64,000 nucleotides of DNA from the NCBI RefSeq assembly GCF_900156345.1, contig NZ_FTPP01000001.1, positions 310,001 through 374,000 on the forward strand, given 5' to 3'. The notes under the pieces are model-generated. The model was given only the letters and a program-made list of their open reading frames with translations. It searched no databases and had not been told where the DNA came from. This stretch comes from Pontibacter indicus (lineage in GTDB: Bacteria; Bacteroidota; Bacteroidia; Cytophagales; Hymenobacteraceae). The translations under genes and the position numbers were made by a program. This document shows, in pieces, positions 33,350 to 41,487 of the stretch (its first letter is position 1; every line of letters starts with the position of its first letter).

Positions 33350-33691
33350 ATGAAGAAGTCTGAGATATACTTTAGCATAGCGCTTGACGAGCAGCGCATA
33401 CCGGAAGCCATCAGTTGGAGAGCCACTGACGCAGGCGAGAAGATTCATTTTGCCAAGGCCATCAACATCTCTTTGTGGGACCGTGACGAGGCAGGTACGA
33501 TGAAGATTGACCTGTGGACGAAGGACATGCCGATCGACGAAATGAAGTACTTTTACATTGATACGATCGGTGCCATGGCGCAAAGCATTGCCACAGCTAC
33601 CAGCGACAAGGTAATGGCCGATAAGATGCGCGCCCTTTGCGAGGACCTGATGAACCACGTGGAAGAAGAGCGCAAAAAGGAAAACAACTAG
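33350..33691 (+). CDS. gldC: gliding-motility protein GldC
   Basis: A 113-residue soluble protein. The opening KKSEIYFSIALDEQRIPEAISWRATDAG and the WDRDEAGTMKIDLWTKDMPIDEMKYFYIDTI segment are characteristic of GldC, which supports gliding in F. johnsoniae but is less essential than GldA, F and G. There is no signal peptide or membrane segment, and the last 20 residues are a charged helix (MNHVEEERKKENN). It is a single gene with a terminator. It lies 2.4 kb from gldG, beyond dnaN. Confidence 0.93.
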   Translation: MKKSEIYFSIALDEQRIPEAISWRATDAGEKIHFAKAINISLWDRDEAGTMKIDLWTKDMPIDEMKYFYIDTIGAMAQSIATATSDKVMADKMRALCEDLMNHVEEERKKENN

Positions 33692-33699
33692 CCTATAAA

Positions 33700-33732
33700 T
33701 AATGAAAGCCACCCTAAGAGGTGGCTTTTATG
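33700..33732 (+). terminator. gldC terminator
   Basis: AAAGCCACC and GGTGGCTTT form a stem with loop CTAAGA, followed by TATGC and an upstream A-run; it probably serves both convergent genes. Confidence 0.78.
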
Positions 33733-33754
33733 CTTTTAAGAAGTCTGATTGGGT

Positions 33755-34201
33755 CTAGTTTACGTTAGAGGCGAGCGCGTTTTTTTCAGCTTTCTGGTCA
33801 GAGGCCAGATCCTGTGAGCCTGTCTGGTCGAGGCTCGCTACAAACTCACGGTCTACTTTAGAGTACATTTTGCGGTCGCCAAAGTAGTCGTTGTACTGTA
33901 CAGTGCTCAGGATATCTTCAAACTGCAGGTCACGGGCAGCCAGTACGCCTTTGCACTCCTCTGCAATCAGCTGCTCGTTTCCAGCGTTCTTTTGCTCGAT
34001 GGCAGTGATTTTAGCTGCTACGTCCAAATTGATCTCTCTAACTTTGTTAGCCTGGTAGTTATTCAGACGAAGCTCACGAATCATCTGCTCAGAAAGGTGG
34101 TTGGCACGCTTCTCAGCAACAACAGTTATGTTGTTACCTGTAGCGAATACGCCGAATACGGTTCCGAATACCATCAATGTTGTTACCAGTAGCTTTTTCA
34201 T
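33755..34201 (-). CDS. small exported helical protein
   Basis: A 148-residue protein with a signal peptide (MKKLLVTTLMVFGTVFGVFA, cleavage about residue 20). The mature part is helical: NITVVAEKRANHLSEQMIRELRLNNYQANKVREINLDVAAKITAIEQ, then LQFEDILSTVQYNDYFGDRKMYSK. This resembles the small periplasmic helical proteins of Bacteroidota related to the DUF4890/Spy-like set, but I do not claim a family. No operon partner. Confidence 0.78.
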   Translation of the reverse strand: MKKLLVTTLMVFGTVFGVFATGNNITVVAEKRANHLSEQMIRELRLNNYQANKVREINLDVAAKITAIEQKNAGNEQLIAEECKGVLAARDLQFEDILSTVQYNDYFGDRKMYSKVDREFVASLDQTGSQDLASDQKAEKNALASNVN

Positions 34202-34368
34202 AATTGTAGTGTTTTTGGTGTTGTCAGTGCTTTTTCAGATTCTTTTCTGGGGCAGCACAGTTTTAAAACGTGGCTTGTCTGTAAATGATTCCGGCCTTTT
34301 AGAATTTTTTTTGTGCTGAATCCCCAGTGTTGAATACAGACTAAATAGTGCAGAAATAATGCCAAAGA

Positions 34369-34402
34369 GGCCAAATGGATGCCCATTTGACCTCTTTTTT
34401 TG
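34369..34402. terminator. hairpin between the exported protein gene and dcd
   Basis: AAGAGGCCAAATGG and CCCATTTGACCTCTT form a long stem, with a T7 run on the plus strand and a shorter T-run on the minus strand. dcd ends at 34418, so it most likely ends dcd transcripts. Confidence 0.65.
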
Positions 34403-34417
34403 ATTTTATTTTGGATT

Positions 34418-34954
34418 TTACCACTCGTTCCGCCACATCATCGACTCGACGGGCTTGGTCGTGCGGTTGTTGTATTTGGCGTTAGATTTACTGTTGTAGT
34501 AGTTCTCAATACCGCCTTTTACTTCAAAATAGATCAGCTGTCCGATCGGCATGCCATGGTACACGCGCACCTGCTGGGTCACCGAAATCTCCAGGGTCCA
34601 GGTATTGCAGAAGCCCACGTCGCCCTTGCCGGCCGTAGCATGAATGTCAATGCCCAAACGGCCCACACTCGATTTGCCCTCTAGGAAAGGCACGTGCGCG
34701 TGCGTTTCGGTGTACTCCAGGGTCACACCCAGGTATAGCGTGTTGGGCTGCAGGACGAAACCTTCTTCCGGAATCTCAAAAACATCAATCTCGTTGTGCT
34801 GGCGGGCATCCAGCACTTCGTTGCGGTAAGTGGCCAGGTAGCGGCCCAGGTGTACGTCGTAAGAGTTGGTGCCCAGGCTGGAACGCTTAAACGGCTCGAT
34901 CAGAATGGTGCCTTTCTCAATCTCTTCTAAAATCTGCTTATCTGTAAGTATCAT
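34418..34954 (-). CDS. dcd: dCTP deaminase
   Basis: A 178-residue trimeric enzyme turning dCTP into dUTP for thymidylate synthesis. Motifs are SSLGTNSYDVHLG at the N-terminus, LEGKSSVGRLGIDIHATAGKGDVGFCNTWTLEISV (catalytic Glu region and nucleotide contacts) and the C-terminal YHGMPIGQLIYFEVKG. Length fits the family. Single gene. The TTP-forming (bifunctional) variant cannot be excluded by sequence alone. Confidence 0.95.
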   Translation of the reverse strand: MILTDKQILEEIEKGTILIEPFKRSSLGTNSYDVHLGRYLATYRNEVLDARQHNEIDVFEIPEEGFVLQPNTLYLGVTLEYTETHAHVPFLEGKSSVGRLGIDIHATAGKGDVGFCNTWTLEISVTQQVRVYHGMPIGQLIYFEVKGGIENYYNSKSNAKYNNRTTKPVESMMWRNEW

Positions 34955-35222
34955 GGGGGTGCAATGTTATGACCGTAAAAGTAAGCAAAATGGGTGAATT
35001 GTTGATTGTTAATTGTTGATTGTTGGTCCACAAGGAGGTGCAATAATAACGGTGTCAGAGACTTTGTCTCATTAGTATCTCTCCAACTACGAAGCTGTAC
35101 CTATACCTATACCTATACCTATACCTATACCTATACCTATACCTATACCTATACCTATACCTGGTGAGCTACCAGGATCTAGCGTTGAGAAGCATACTAG
35201 CAGCTCCTTGCTATACCTAATC
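34955..35222. other. spacer with CAATTGTTGATTGTT repeat and the hexamer array
   Basis: Holds a short GAATTGTTGATTGTTAATTG repeat arm (about 34993-35025), an unremarkable 70-bp segment, and the CTATAC array at 35098-35164. No gene is recognised. Confidence 0.6.
35098..35164. repeat. CTATAC tandem array (10 perfect units)
   Basis: Ten perfect CTATAC hexamers (35101-35160) are flanked by partial units GTAC and CTGG. It is a microsatellite of the dispersed TATACCT word. Confidence 0.97.
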
Positions 35223-35255
35223 AAAAAAACGGCAGCCCTTCGTAGAGCTGCCGTT
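35223..35255 (-). terminator. hemL terminator
   Basis: On the minus strand AACGGCAGC and GCTGCCGTT form a 9-bp stem followed by TTTTTTGA. Confidence 0.87.
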
Positions 35256-35276
35256 CCCAAATATCCAATGGATAGC

Positions 35277-36575
35277 TTATCGCAGTAATGCCTCTTTTAA
35301 CGCCTCGCCGTTAGCTTTGATGTACTCTTGCACCAACTCGTCGGTAATGGCGGTAGACACGAACAGCGACTCGTACTGCGACGGGGCCAGGTATACGCCG
35401 CGCTGCAGCATGCTGTTGAAGTAACGACCGAACATAGCCGTATCGGAAGTTTTGGCGCTCTCGAAGTCCGTTACAGCTTGTGAGGTGAAGAAGATGCTGA
35501 ACATGGAGCCTACGTGGTTGATCGTAAAGTTCAGGCCAAGTTCCTGCATGTTTTGATTCATGCCGTTCACCATATTAGTAGTAGTCTGCTCCAGTGTGGT
35601 GTATACCTCCGGATGGCTTTGCAGGTACTGTAGCATCGCCATACCTGCCGACATGGCAATCGGGTTGCCGGAGAGCGTGCCTGCCTGGTAGACAGGGCCG
35701 GCTGGCGCCACAAAGTTCATGATCTCTTTCTTGCCACCGTAAGCACCTACGGGCATACCTCCGCCGATGATCTTACCGAGTGTGGTCATATCCGGCGTCA
35801 CGCCGAACAATTGCTGCGCGCCACCCGGAGCCAGACGGAAGCCCGTCATCACTTCGTCAAATATCAGCACAATGCCTTCTTTGGTGCAGAGGTCACGCAG
35901 ACCCTGCAGGAAGCCTGGCGCTGGCAGCACCAAGCCCATGTTGCCGGCCACTGGCTCCAGAATGATGGCTGCTACCTGATCTTTGTTAGCTTCTACCAGT
36001 GTCTTTACTGCTTCCAAATCATTGAACGGAGCGGTGAGCGTATCGGCGGCTACGCCCTGCGTCACGCCCGGGCTATCCGGAACGCCAAGCGTAATGGCGC
36101 CACTACCGGCAGCGATCAGGAAAGAGTCGCCGTGACCGTGGTAGCAGCCCTCGAACTTGATCATTTTGTTGCGGCCGGTATAGCCTCTGGCCACACGCAC
36201 AGCCGACATAGTGGCTTCCGTACCGGAGTTCACCATGCGCACTTTCTCAATCGAAGGCACCATGTCCACGATCAGCTCCGCGATCTCAATTTCCTTGCGG
36301 GTAGGAGCACCAAACGAGAGGGAATTAGGTATAGCCTGCTGCACAGCTTCCTGCACCACCTCAGCGGCATGACCCAGGATCATCGGCCCCCAGGAGTTGA
36401 TGAACTCCATGTAACGGTTGCCGTCCTCGTCATACATATAAGGACCCTTAGCCGAAACCATAAAGCGCGGATTGCCGCCCACAGCCCGGAAGGCACGGAC
36501 AGGCGAGTTTACACCGCCCGGTATGGAGTTTTGCGCACGCTGGAAAAGTTCTTCGCTGATTGGAGCTATTTTCAT
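35277..36575 (-). CDS. hemL: glutamate-1-semialdehyde 2,1-aminomutase
   Basis: A 432-residue PLP enzyme that makes 5-aminolevulinate from glutamate-1-semialdehyde (C5 pathway of heme). Features are PGGVNSPVRAFRAVGG near the N-terminus, NSGTEATMSAVRVARGYTGRNKMIKFEGCYHGH, LIFDEVMTGFR with the PLP-contacting Asp, and TTLGKIIGGGMPVGAYGG with the Schiff-base Lys. Length is standard. hemA and other heme genes are not in this window. It supports heme, and so possibly biliverdin, being made by this cell. Confidence 0.97.
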   Translation of the reverse strand: MKIAPISEELFQRAQNSIPGGVNSPVRAFRAVGGNPRFMVSAKGPYMYDEDGNRYMEFINSWGPMILGHAAEVVQEAVQQAIPNSLSFGAPTRKEIEIAELIVDMVPSIEKVRMVNSGTEATMSAVRVARGYTGRNKMIKFEGCYHGHGDSFLIAAGSGAITLGVPDSPGVTQGVAADTLTAPFNDLEAVKTLVEANKDQVAAIILEPVAGNMGLVLPAPGFLQGLRDLCTKEGIVLIFDEVMTGFRLAPGGAQQLFGVTPDMTTLGKIIGGGMPVGAYGGKKEIMNFVAPAGPVYQAGTLSGNPIAMSAGMAMLQYLQSHPEVYTTLEQTTTNMVNGMNQNMQELGLNFTINHVGSMFSIFFTSQAVTDFESAKTSDTAMFGRYFNSMLQRGVYLAPSQYESLFVSTAITDELVQEYIKANGEALKEALLR

Positions 36576-36710
36576 GATATCGATATGCTTGTGTTTTGTT
36601 AAAGATACGAAGCAAATCCCACACCTTAAAGTAACCCGGCTTTCCTGGTGGAACCCTGAGAGTTTAAGGTGAAGGTATACTGCTTGCTAAATGTTACGAG
36701 ATTCGGAGAA

Positions 36711-38414
36711 TTAAAAAACCGGATTCACCACCGTAAGCTGCAGGTTCTCCAGCTTGGTGATCGGGATGTACTGATTGTCGTGGTGCACCTGGTTTTGGGC
36801 GGAGCGATCGGTATAGCCTATGCCCTTGTAGAAAACACCCGGTCTGAGCCCCTCTGAGCCCAGCGCCAGATTAAAGCGCGGACCATAACTCTGGAGTAAG
36901 GTTCCGAAATAATAAAGCATCTCAAAACCCGCATAGGCATAGGGCGATGGCGGCATGTTATACCTGGCCGCGTATTTTTTGCGGAAATGACGCACCGCCG
37001 GGCTCATCTGATCAATGTATTTCGGGTTCACGAAGTAGATCTCCAAATCATCGAGCTGGCGTAGCGTCAGCTGACCTATGCCCAGCCAACTCTCGAAGGT
37101 AACGAGTGGGAGCGTGGCTGCCCTGGACTGTAGGGTGCTGACGGTGTTGGCAGCAGCCGTCATCTGGTCTGAGAAGACAGCCAGATGGCCCACATTCTCC
37201 AGTTTCAGCTCTTTGAAAACAGCGGCAGTGGCAGCACTCTGCGTAGAGGTTATCTTTTTGAAAGCCGCTACCTTACCCCCCAGTTTCAGGAAATGGTCAC
37301 GGTAATGTTGGCTGAACGCGATATCATCCTTGCTGTTTTCATACAGAATGACAGCTGTTTTCGGCTCAAAAGTATGGTAGGCGTATGTCGCCGCCTGGCG
37401 TGCCTGTGTCGCTACCGAAGACTCGAACAGAAATACGTTCGGGTTCTCGCCAGCTACTTCCAGGTCCTGCGAAAGGGGGTTGATCGTATTCACGTTGTTC
37501 TGCGCTGCGAAGCGGCCTGCAATTTTGGCCGCCGACCTGTAAACGGGCCCGATGACCAGGTCCATACCTTTCAGTTCCGGGGTTTCCAGTAGACGCTTTA
37601 CGGCTGTGGTGTCGGTGCCTGCATCGTATGCATACAGATTGATGTTGATGCCTTGTCGTTTAAGGGAGTCCTGCGCCATTTTCATGCCGGCGTAGAGGTC
37701 GGTGGCAAACTGGTTTTTGCGGGCAGCCTGACCTGGGTCCTGATCCAGTTGAAAGGGTAGGAGCGTGGCCACACTGTAGGCCTGCTTGCGCATGGCGTTG
37801 GCACTCAGGTAGCGGTTGCGGTCCAGGCGGTGCTTCGTTACAATGTCCTCCAGCGTGGACCTGTCTTCCGGGCGGTACCAGCCAGCCAGCAGCTTGTCAG
37901 CGAAGGTCTGGGCTACGGCTTTGTCATCCGGGTAGCGCTGTAGTAGCTGCTCGAAGGTGGCGCGTTCGGTGATGCGCATCAGGTAGTGGCGCTTCAGCTT
38001 TTCAACATCGCCCTGCAGTTTGGTGGAGCGGAGGCTGTTCAGTTCGGCCAGCGCCTGCTCGTATTCACCCTGCTCAAAGAGTACGTTGCCGAGCAGATAA
38101 CTCGCTTCGGCCTGGTTAGGCCAGTTGGGGTGCTGCCCCTGCAGCTGTTGCAGCATGCGGCGTGCCTCCGGAAGTTTGTTGGCCTTAAGCGCCGCTACGG
38201 AATAAAGGTAGGAAGCCTCAGGAGCATACTGATTTTTAGGTCCAGCCTGTGTGATTGGCAAAAGCTCGGCCATGGCCTTATCGTACTGCTCACGCTCGAT
38301 CAGGACCTTGCCATTGCTATAAGTCGTGCTGTAATCCTGCTGGGCCTGTGCTGGCAGCGCAAGCGCAGCCATTAGCAGCAAACCTGCCGCATGCTTCAAA
38401 AAGCTTCCTTTCAT
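36711..38414 (-). CDS. periplasmic TPR plus type-1 periplasmic-binding protein (LpoA-like)
   Basis: A 567-residue exported protein with signal peptide MKGSFLKHAAGLLLMAALALPAQA. Residues 30-215 hold TPR-like helices (SNGKVLIEREQYDKAMAELLPITQ, LPEARRMLQQLQGQHPNWPNQAEASYLLGNVLFEQGEYEQALAEL). From about 230 it has a leucine/isoleucine-binding-protein fold: VATLLPFQLDQD, LVIGPVYRSAAKIAGRFAAQNNVNTINP and AVILYENSKDDIAFSQHYRDHFLKLGGKV. This is the plan of LpoA, the penicillin-binding-protein activator, but a substrate-binding role is possible. It lies between guaA and hemL on the same strand with repeat-filled or short gaps. Confidence 0.83.
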   Translation of the reverse strand: MKGSFLKHAAGLLLMAALALPAQAQQDYSTTYSNGKVLIEREQYDKAMAELLPITQAGPKNQYAPEASYLYSVAALKANKLPEARRMLQQLQGQHPNWPNQAEASYLLGNVLFEQGEYEQALAELNSLRSTKLQGDVEKLKRHYLMRITERATFEQLLQRYPDDKAVAQTFADKLLAGWYRPEDRSTLEDIVTKHRLDRNRYLSANAMRKQAYSVATLLPFQLDQDPGQAARKNQFATDLYAGMKMAQDSLKRQGININLYAYDAGTDTTAVKRLLETPELKGMDLVIGPVYRSAAKIAGRFAAQNNVNTINPLSQDLEVAGENPNVFLFESSVATQARQAATYAYHTFEPKTAVILYENSKDDIAFSQHYRDHFLKLGGKVAAFKKITSTQSAATAAVFKELKLENVGHLAVFSDQMTAAANTVSTLQSRAATLPLVTFESWLGIGQLTLRQLDDLEIYFVNPKYIDQMSPAVRHFRKKYAARYNMPPSPYAYAGFEMLYYFGTLLQSYGPRFNLALGSEGLRPGVFYKGIGYTDRSAQNQVHHDNQYIPITKLENLQLTVVNPVF

Positions 38415-38419
38415 GTTTT

Positions 38420-38593
38420 ATTCTATTTAGCGATTGAGTGAGTTAGCGATTGAGTGATTATTGCTTTGGTGAGTGATTAATTCGATCAAATTAAACCTAA
38501 ACACTTGATAATAGCCGTTTTATTAAAGCTTAATCAACAATTCAGCCATTTAACAATTAAACCATTCACTCATTCACTAACTCACTCAATAAA
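38420..38593. repeat. CACTCA/TGAGTG inverted-arm repeat
   Basis: The left arm (GCGATTGAGTGAGTTAGCGATTGAGTGATT) and right arm (CAATTTAAC-like, then CCATTCACTCATTCACTAACTCACTCAAT) are inverted around a unique core. It fills the gap between guaA and the upstream-lying PBP gene. Confidence 0.78.
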
Positions 38594-40123
38594 TTATTCC
38601 CACTCGATGGTAGCCGGTGGTTTCGAGCTGATGTCGTATACCACGCGGTTTACGCCTTTTACCTTGTTGATGATCTCGTTCGATACATCGGCCAGGAACT
38701 CATACGGTAAACGGCTCCAGTCTGCCGTCATACCGTCGATGGAGGTCACGGCGCGGAGGGCCACCACATTCTCGTAGGTACGCTCATCGCCCATCACACC
38801 TACTGATTGCAGCGGAGTCAGGATAGCGCCTGCCTGCCATACCTCGTCATACAGACCGGTTTTCTTCAGGTTGCTGATAAAGATGTGATCAACCTGCTGC
38901 AGGATGTGTACCTTTTCCGGTGTGATATCGCCCAGAATACGGATAGCCAGACCCGGACCAGGGAAAGGATGGCGGCCGAGAATGTTTTCGTCAATCTTCA
39001 GGGTTCTGCCTACTAAACGCACTTCGTCTTTGAAAAGCGTCTTGAGAGGCTCCACCACTTTCAGTTTCATAAAATCAGGAAGGCCGCCCACGTTGTGGTG
39101 CGACTTGATGGTAGCAGAAGGACCTTTCACGCTCAGTGACTCGATTACGTCCGGGTAGATCGTACCTTGGCCGAGCCATTTCACACCTTCTATCTTGTGC
39201 GCTTCATCATCGAACACCTCAATGAACACGCGGCCGATCGCTTTACGCTTGCCTTCGGGGTCAGAGATACCGGCGAGTGCGGAGTAGAAACGGTCTTTGG
39301 CATCCACACCTTTCACGTTCAGACCCATGTGCTTGTAAGAATCGAGCACTGATTCGAACTCGTCTTTGCGCAGCAGTCCGTTGTCTACGAAAATGCAGTA
39401 CAGGTTCTCGCCAATGGCTTGGTGAATCAGCATGGCAGCTACGCTTGAGTCCACACCGCCAGAAAGGCCAAGCACGACCTTATCGTTGCCTAATTGCTCT
39501 TTCAGTTCAGCCACGGTAGCGTCCACAAACTGCTCGGAGGTCCAGTCCTGCTGGCAACCGCAGATGTGCACCACAAAATTGCGAAGCAGGGTTTTGCCCT
39601 CGTCAGAGTGCGTTACTTCCGGGTGGAACTGAATACCGTAAGTTTCCTGATCGCGCAGCTTGTAAGCGGCTACGCGCACGGTTTCTGTACTGGCTATTAC
39701 TTCAAAATTGTCTGGAATTTCCTTGATGGTATCGCCATGCGACATCCAAACCACTGAACCCGGTGTGAGTTCTTTCATCAGGCGATTGGCGGTGTGCAGT
39801 TCAGAGAGTCTGGCGCGGCCGTATTCGCGGATAGTGGAGGGAGTCACTTCGCCCTGGTGCTCGAAGGCGATCAATTGTGCGCCGTAGCACACGCCCAGCA
39901 GGGGCAGTTTGCCCATAAACTGGTTCAGGTCGATGGTGGGGTGTTCGTGGTCGCGCACCGAGCAGGGGCTACCCGATAGAATAACGCCTTTCACATCTTC
40001 CGTTAGTTCCGGAACATTATTGTAAGGGTAAATCTCACAATACACATTTAGCTCGCGCACCCGTCTGGCGATCAACTGGGTGTACTGGGAGCCGAAATCG
40101 AGAATCAGTATTTTTTCTGGCAT
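38594..40123 (-). CDS. guaA: GMP synthase (glutamine-hydrolysing)
   Basis: It amidates XMP to GMP. From the ATG at 40123 ([25 protein letters not shown]) it has 509 residues. The class I amidotransferase domain (1-190) shows GVCYGAQL with the nucleophile Cys and [14 protein letters not shown] with His and Glu. The ATP-pyrophosphatase domain has the P-loop LSGGVDSS near 225. The dimerisation domain ends [17 protein letters not shown]. The upstream TTG gives only 2 extra codons. A consensus -7 box ends 3 nt before the ATG, so translation is probably leaderless. Confidence 0.97.
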   Translation of the reverse strand: MPEKILILDFGSQYTQLIARRVRELNVYCEIYPYNNVPELTEDVKGVILSGSPCSVRDHEHPTIDLNQFMGKLPLLGVCYGAQLIAFEHQGEVTPSTIREYGRARLSELHTANRLMKELTPGSVVWMSHGDTIKEIPDNFEVIASTETVRVAAYKLRDQETYGIQFHPEVTHSDEGKTLLRNFVVHICGCQQDWTSEQFVDATVAELKEQLGNDKVVLGLSGGVDSSVAAMLIHQAIGENLYCIFVDNGLLRKDEFESVLDSYKHMGLNVKGVDAKDRFYSALAGISDPEGKRKAIGRVFIEVFDDEAHKIEGVKWLGQGTIYPDVIESLSVKGPSATIKSHHNVGGLPDFMKLKVVEPLKTLFKDEVRLVGRTLKIDENILGRHPFPGPGLAIRILGDITPEKVHILQQVDHIFISNLKKTGLYDEVWQAGAILTPLQSVGVMGDERTYENVVALRAVTSIDGMTADWSRLPYEFLADVSNEIINKVKGVNRVVYDISSKPPATIEWE

Positions 40124-40126
40124 GCG

Positions 40127-40159
40127 CAAAGGTAAGGCACTTTAGGCTTTTTTGCCAAA
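40127..40159 (-). promoter_or_regulatory. guaA promoter abutting the start codon
   Basis: On the minus strand TTTG (40156-40159), 21-bp spacer and TACCTTTG (40127-40134), then CGC and ATG. Transcription from this promoter would start at or next to the A of the ATG. Confidence 0.7.
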
Positions 40160-40199
40160 AATAGGGGAGATATGTTTTGAAGTAGGGATTTTGCGCCTG

Positions 40200-40535
40200 A
40201 CCGGCGGGGTATGGCGCGAGTGTCCTCGCTCGTGACTAATATAGTGGGGTCTCTGGCCCAGTGTCAGGTATACCTTTACCTATACCTATACCTATACCTG
40301 GCGTAGCTTCGGTCATTCTATACCTTAAGCTGTATTGCTTTGTAGCTTCGCCTGTGCGGCGGGCACTCACTTTTTGTCTTGACACAAAAAGTGAGCAAAA
40401 AAATCAAGACCCTCCAAATCGAGGGCCCCTACCCCCACTCGCTGAACGCTCAAACAGTGGAGTGTCGTTTGGTGCACCTGGCACTGCTATCCACTTTGTA
40501 GTGAGCGTGCAAGTTATTCTTGCTATACCTACTCG
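40200..40535. repeat. dispersed non-coding repeat, copy B
   Basis: Reverse-complement relative of 9220-9620. It contains CACGAGCGAGGACACTCGC-like and AGAGACCCCAC-like blocks, a short TATACC array (40266-40302), CTTCGCCTGTGCGGCGGGC, the inverted repeat CTCACTTTTTGT/ACAAAAAGTGAG (40367-40396), GAGGGCCCCTACCCCCACTC and CACTGTTTGAGCG in reverse. No credible gene. Confidence 0.82.
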
Positions 40536-40539
40536 TAAC

Positions 40540-40615
40540 TGTCATTTCGACCAGCGGGAGAAATCTGGATTATTGAGACTGGGCGGCGGATTTCTCACTG
40601 GCGCTCGAAATGACA
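40540..40615. repeat. GTCATTTCGA hairpin element
   Basis: Terminal arms TGTCATTTCGACCAGCGGGA and TCACTGGCGCTCGAAATGACA are near-perfect inverted repeats around GAAATC/GATTTC, so the 76-bp unit is one large hairpin (REP- or MITE-like). Confidence 0.85.
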
Positions 40616-40662
40616 GAATCATGCCTGAATATAGCACTATACTATAGAGCTTATACCTAATT

Positions 40663-40860
40663 AAATGGCAACACAAGGTTCCTCGCCTTAGACAAGGAGG
40701 GGTTAGGGGTGGTTGGATCCGGTGTAGCAAAACAGAAGCTACAGAGTCTATACAATAGGTATAGCAGCTACAGAAAAGTCCCCTCTCGAGAGGGGTAGGG
40801 GTGTGTCAATCGTGCACGAAAATCCCGTAAATCCTTGAGGCAGGGGCCCTGTGTATAGAT
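40663..40860. repeat. GGGGTTAGGGGTGG and CTCTCGAGAGG repeat remnants
   Basis: Contains CAAGGAGGGGTTAGGGGTGG near 40698 and CCCCTCTCGAGAGGGGTAGGGG near 40780, the latter matched inverted at about 9098-9127 together with GTCAATCGTGCACG. No gene is seen. Confidence 0.65.
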
Positions 40861-40874
40861 TCAGCCAAGCTGCA

Positions 40875-40979
40875 GACCTCGCGGTGTGCGCAGCTCCCGC
40901 GAGCGTCTAACTATACCTGTCTCTGCTCATTTACCGCTGTTCTGTTAGACGCTCGCAAGTCTAAACACACTGCGAGGTC
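40875..40979. repeat. GACCTCGCGGTGTG inverted-repeat element
   Basis: Arms GACCTCGCGGTGTG...GCGAGCGTCTAAC and GTTAGACGCTCGC...CACACTGCGAGGTC are inverted around a 40-bp core that holds one TATACCT word. The layout resembles a small non-autonomous element. From 40980 to 41149 follow AATCCTGTCAATCCT-type repeats and nothing else recognised. Confidence 0.8.
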
Positions 40980-41149
40980 CGCTATCCTTAACATCGATAT
41001 CAATCCTGTCAATCCTCTAATCCGGTAAATCCTGATTCAGACGTGCCATTCACGAGACATCAAATACCTTCATCCAAAACTAAACAACCTGATTAGTAGC
41101 ATGAACGCCTCCAAACGGCAATTCTAACAGATAAATCTTTAAAAGATGC

Positions 41150-41179
41150 TTGCACTGAAAGATATTCTTCGTACTTTTG
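41150..41179 (+). promoter_or_regulatory. promoter of the SRP RNA
   Basis: TTG (41150-41152), 19-bp spacer and TACTTTTG (41172-41179); the RNA starts about 5 nt further on. Confidence 0.8.
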
Positions 41180-41183
41180 TAAC

Positions 41184-41274
41184 GGCAAATCGGCACGGCC
41201 AGCTCCCGTCGAACTCCCCCAGGGCCGGAAGGCAGCAAGGGTAGACGGTCGATGCGGCGCGATGTTGGTTTGCC
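41184..41274 (+). ncRNA. ffs: signal recognition particle RNA, small bacterial (4.5S) type
   Basis: A 91-nt RNA that with Ffh targets nascent membrane proteins. The ends GGCAAA and TTTGCC pair, and the apical part CCCCCAGGGCCGGAAGGCAGCAAGGG contains the universal GGAA tetraloop and the symmetric and asymmetric loops bound by the Ffh M domain. Ffh itself is encoded at 60067 in this window. Confidence 0.93.
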
Positions 41275-41296
41275 ACTTTTTTTTGCCCCTACTTTT

Positions 41297-41325
41297 CTGA
41301 CCGGCCCGCTGCCGGTCTTTCTTGT
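41297..41325 (+). terminator. SRP RNA terminator
   Basis: GACCGGC and GCCGGTC stem followed by TTTCTTGTT. Confidence 0.82.
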
Positions 41326-41431
41326 TAAGCCAAACAGCGCTCGCTCTCCTTCACTATACCATGTCCTGTAGTCGGTTAACCCGCGATAAAGGCCTTATAC
41401 CTTATTTGTCCCGCATCTTTTGTGCAATGTC

Positions 41432-41462
41432 TTTTGACTTAGGGCATATTGCGTTAGATTTG
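41432..41462 (+). promoter_or_regulatory. promoter of the aldolase gene
   Basis: TTTTG (41432-41436), 18-bp spacer and TAGATTTG (41455-41462), 25 nt before the ATG. Confidence 0.7.
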
Positions 41463-41487
41463 TAGGAAAATCTACATCCTCAGCATT

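Noticed and set aside
35098-35164. Possible CRISPR array
   Set aside because: A 6-bp unit without spacers is a microsatellite; no cas genes are present.
35811-36602. 263-codon ORF antisense to hemL
   Set aside because: Fully inside the complete hemL gene; a shadow of its codon bias.
40261-40647. 128-codon ORF in the repeat kilobase
   Set aside because: Starts in a TATACC array and runs through two repeat elements; low complexity and no family features.
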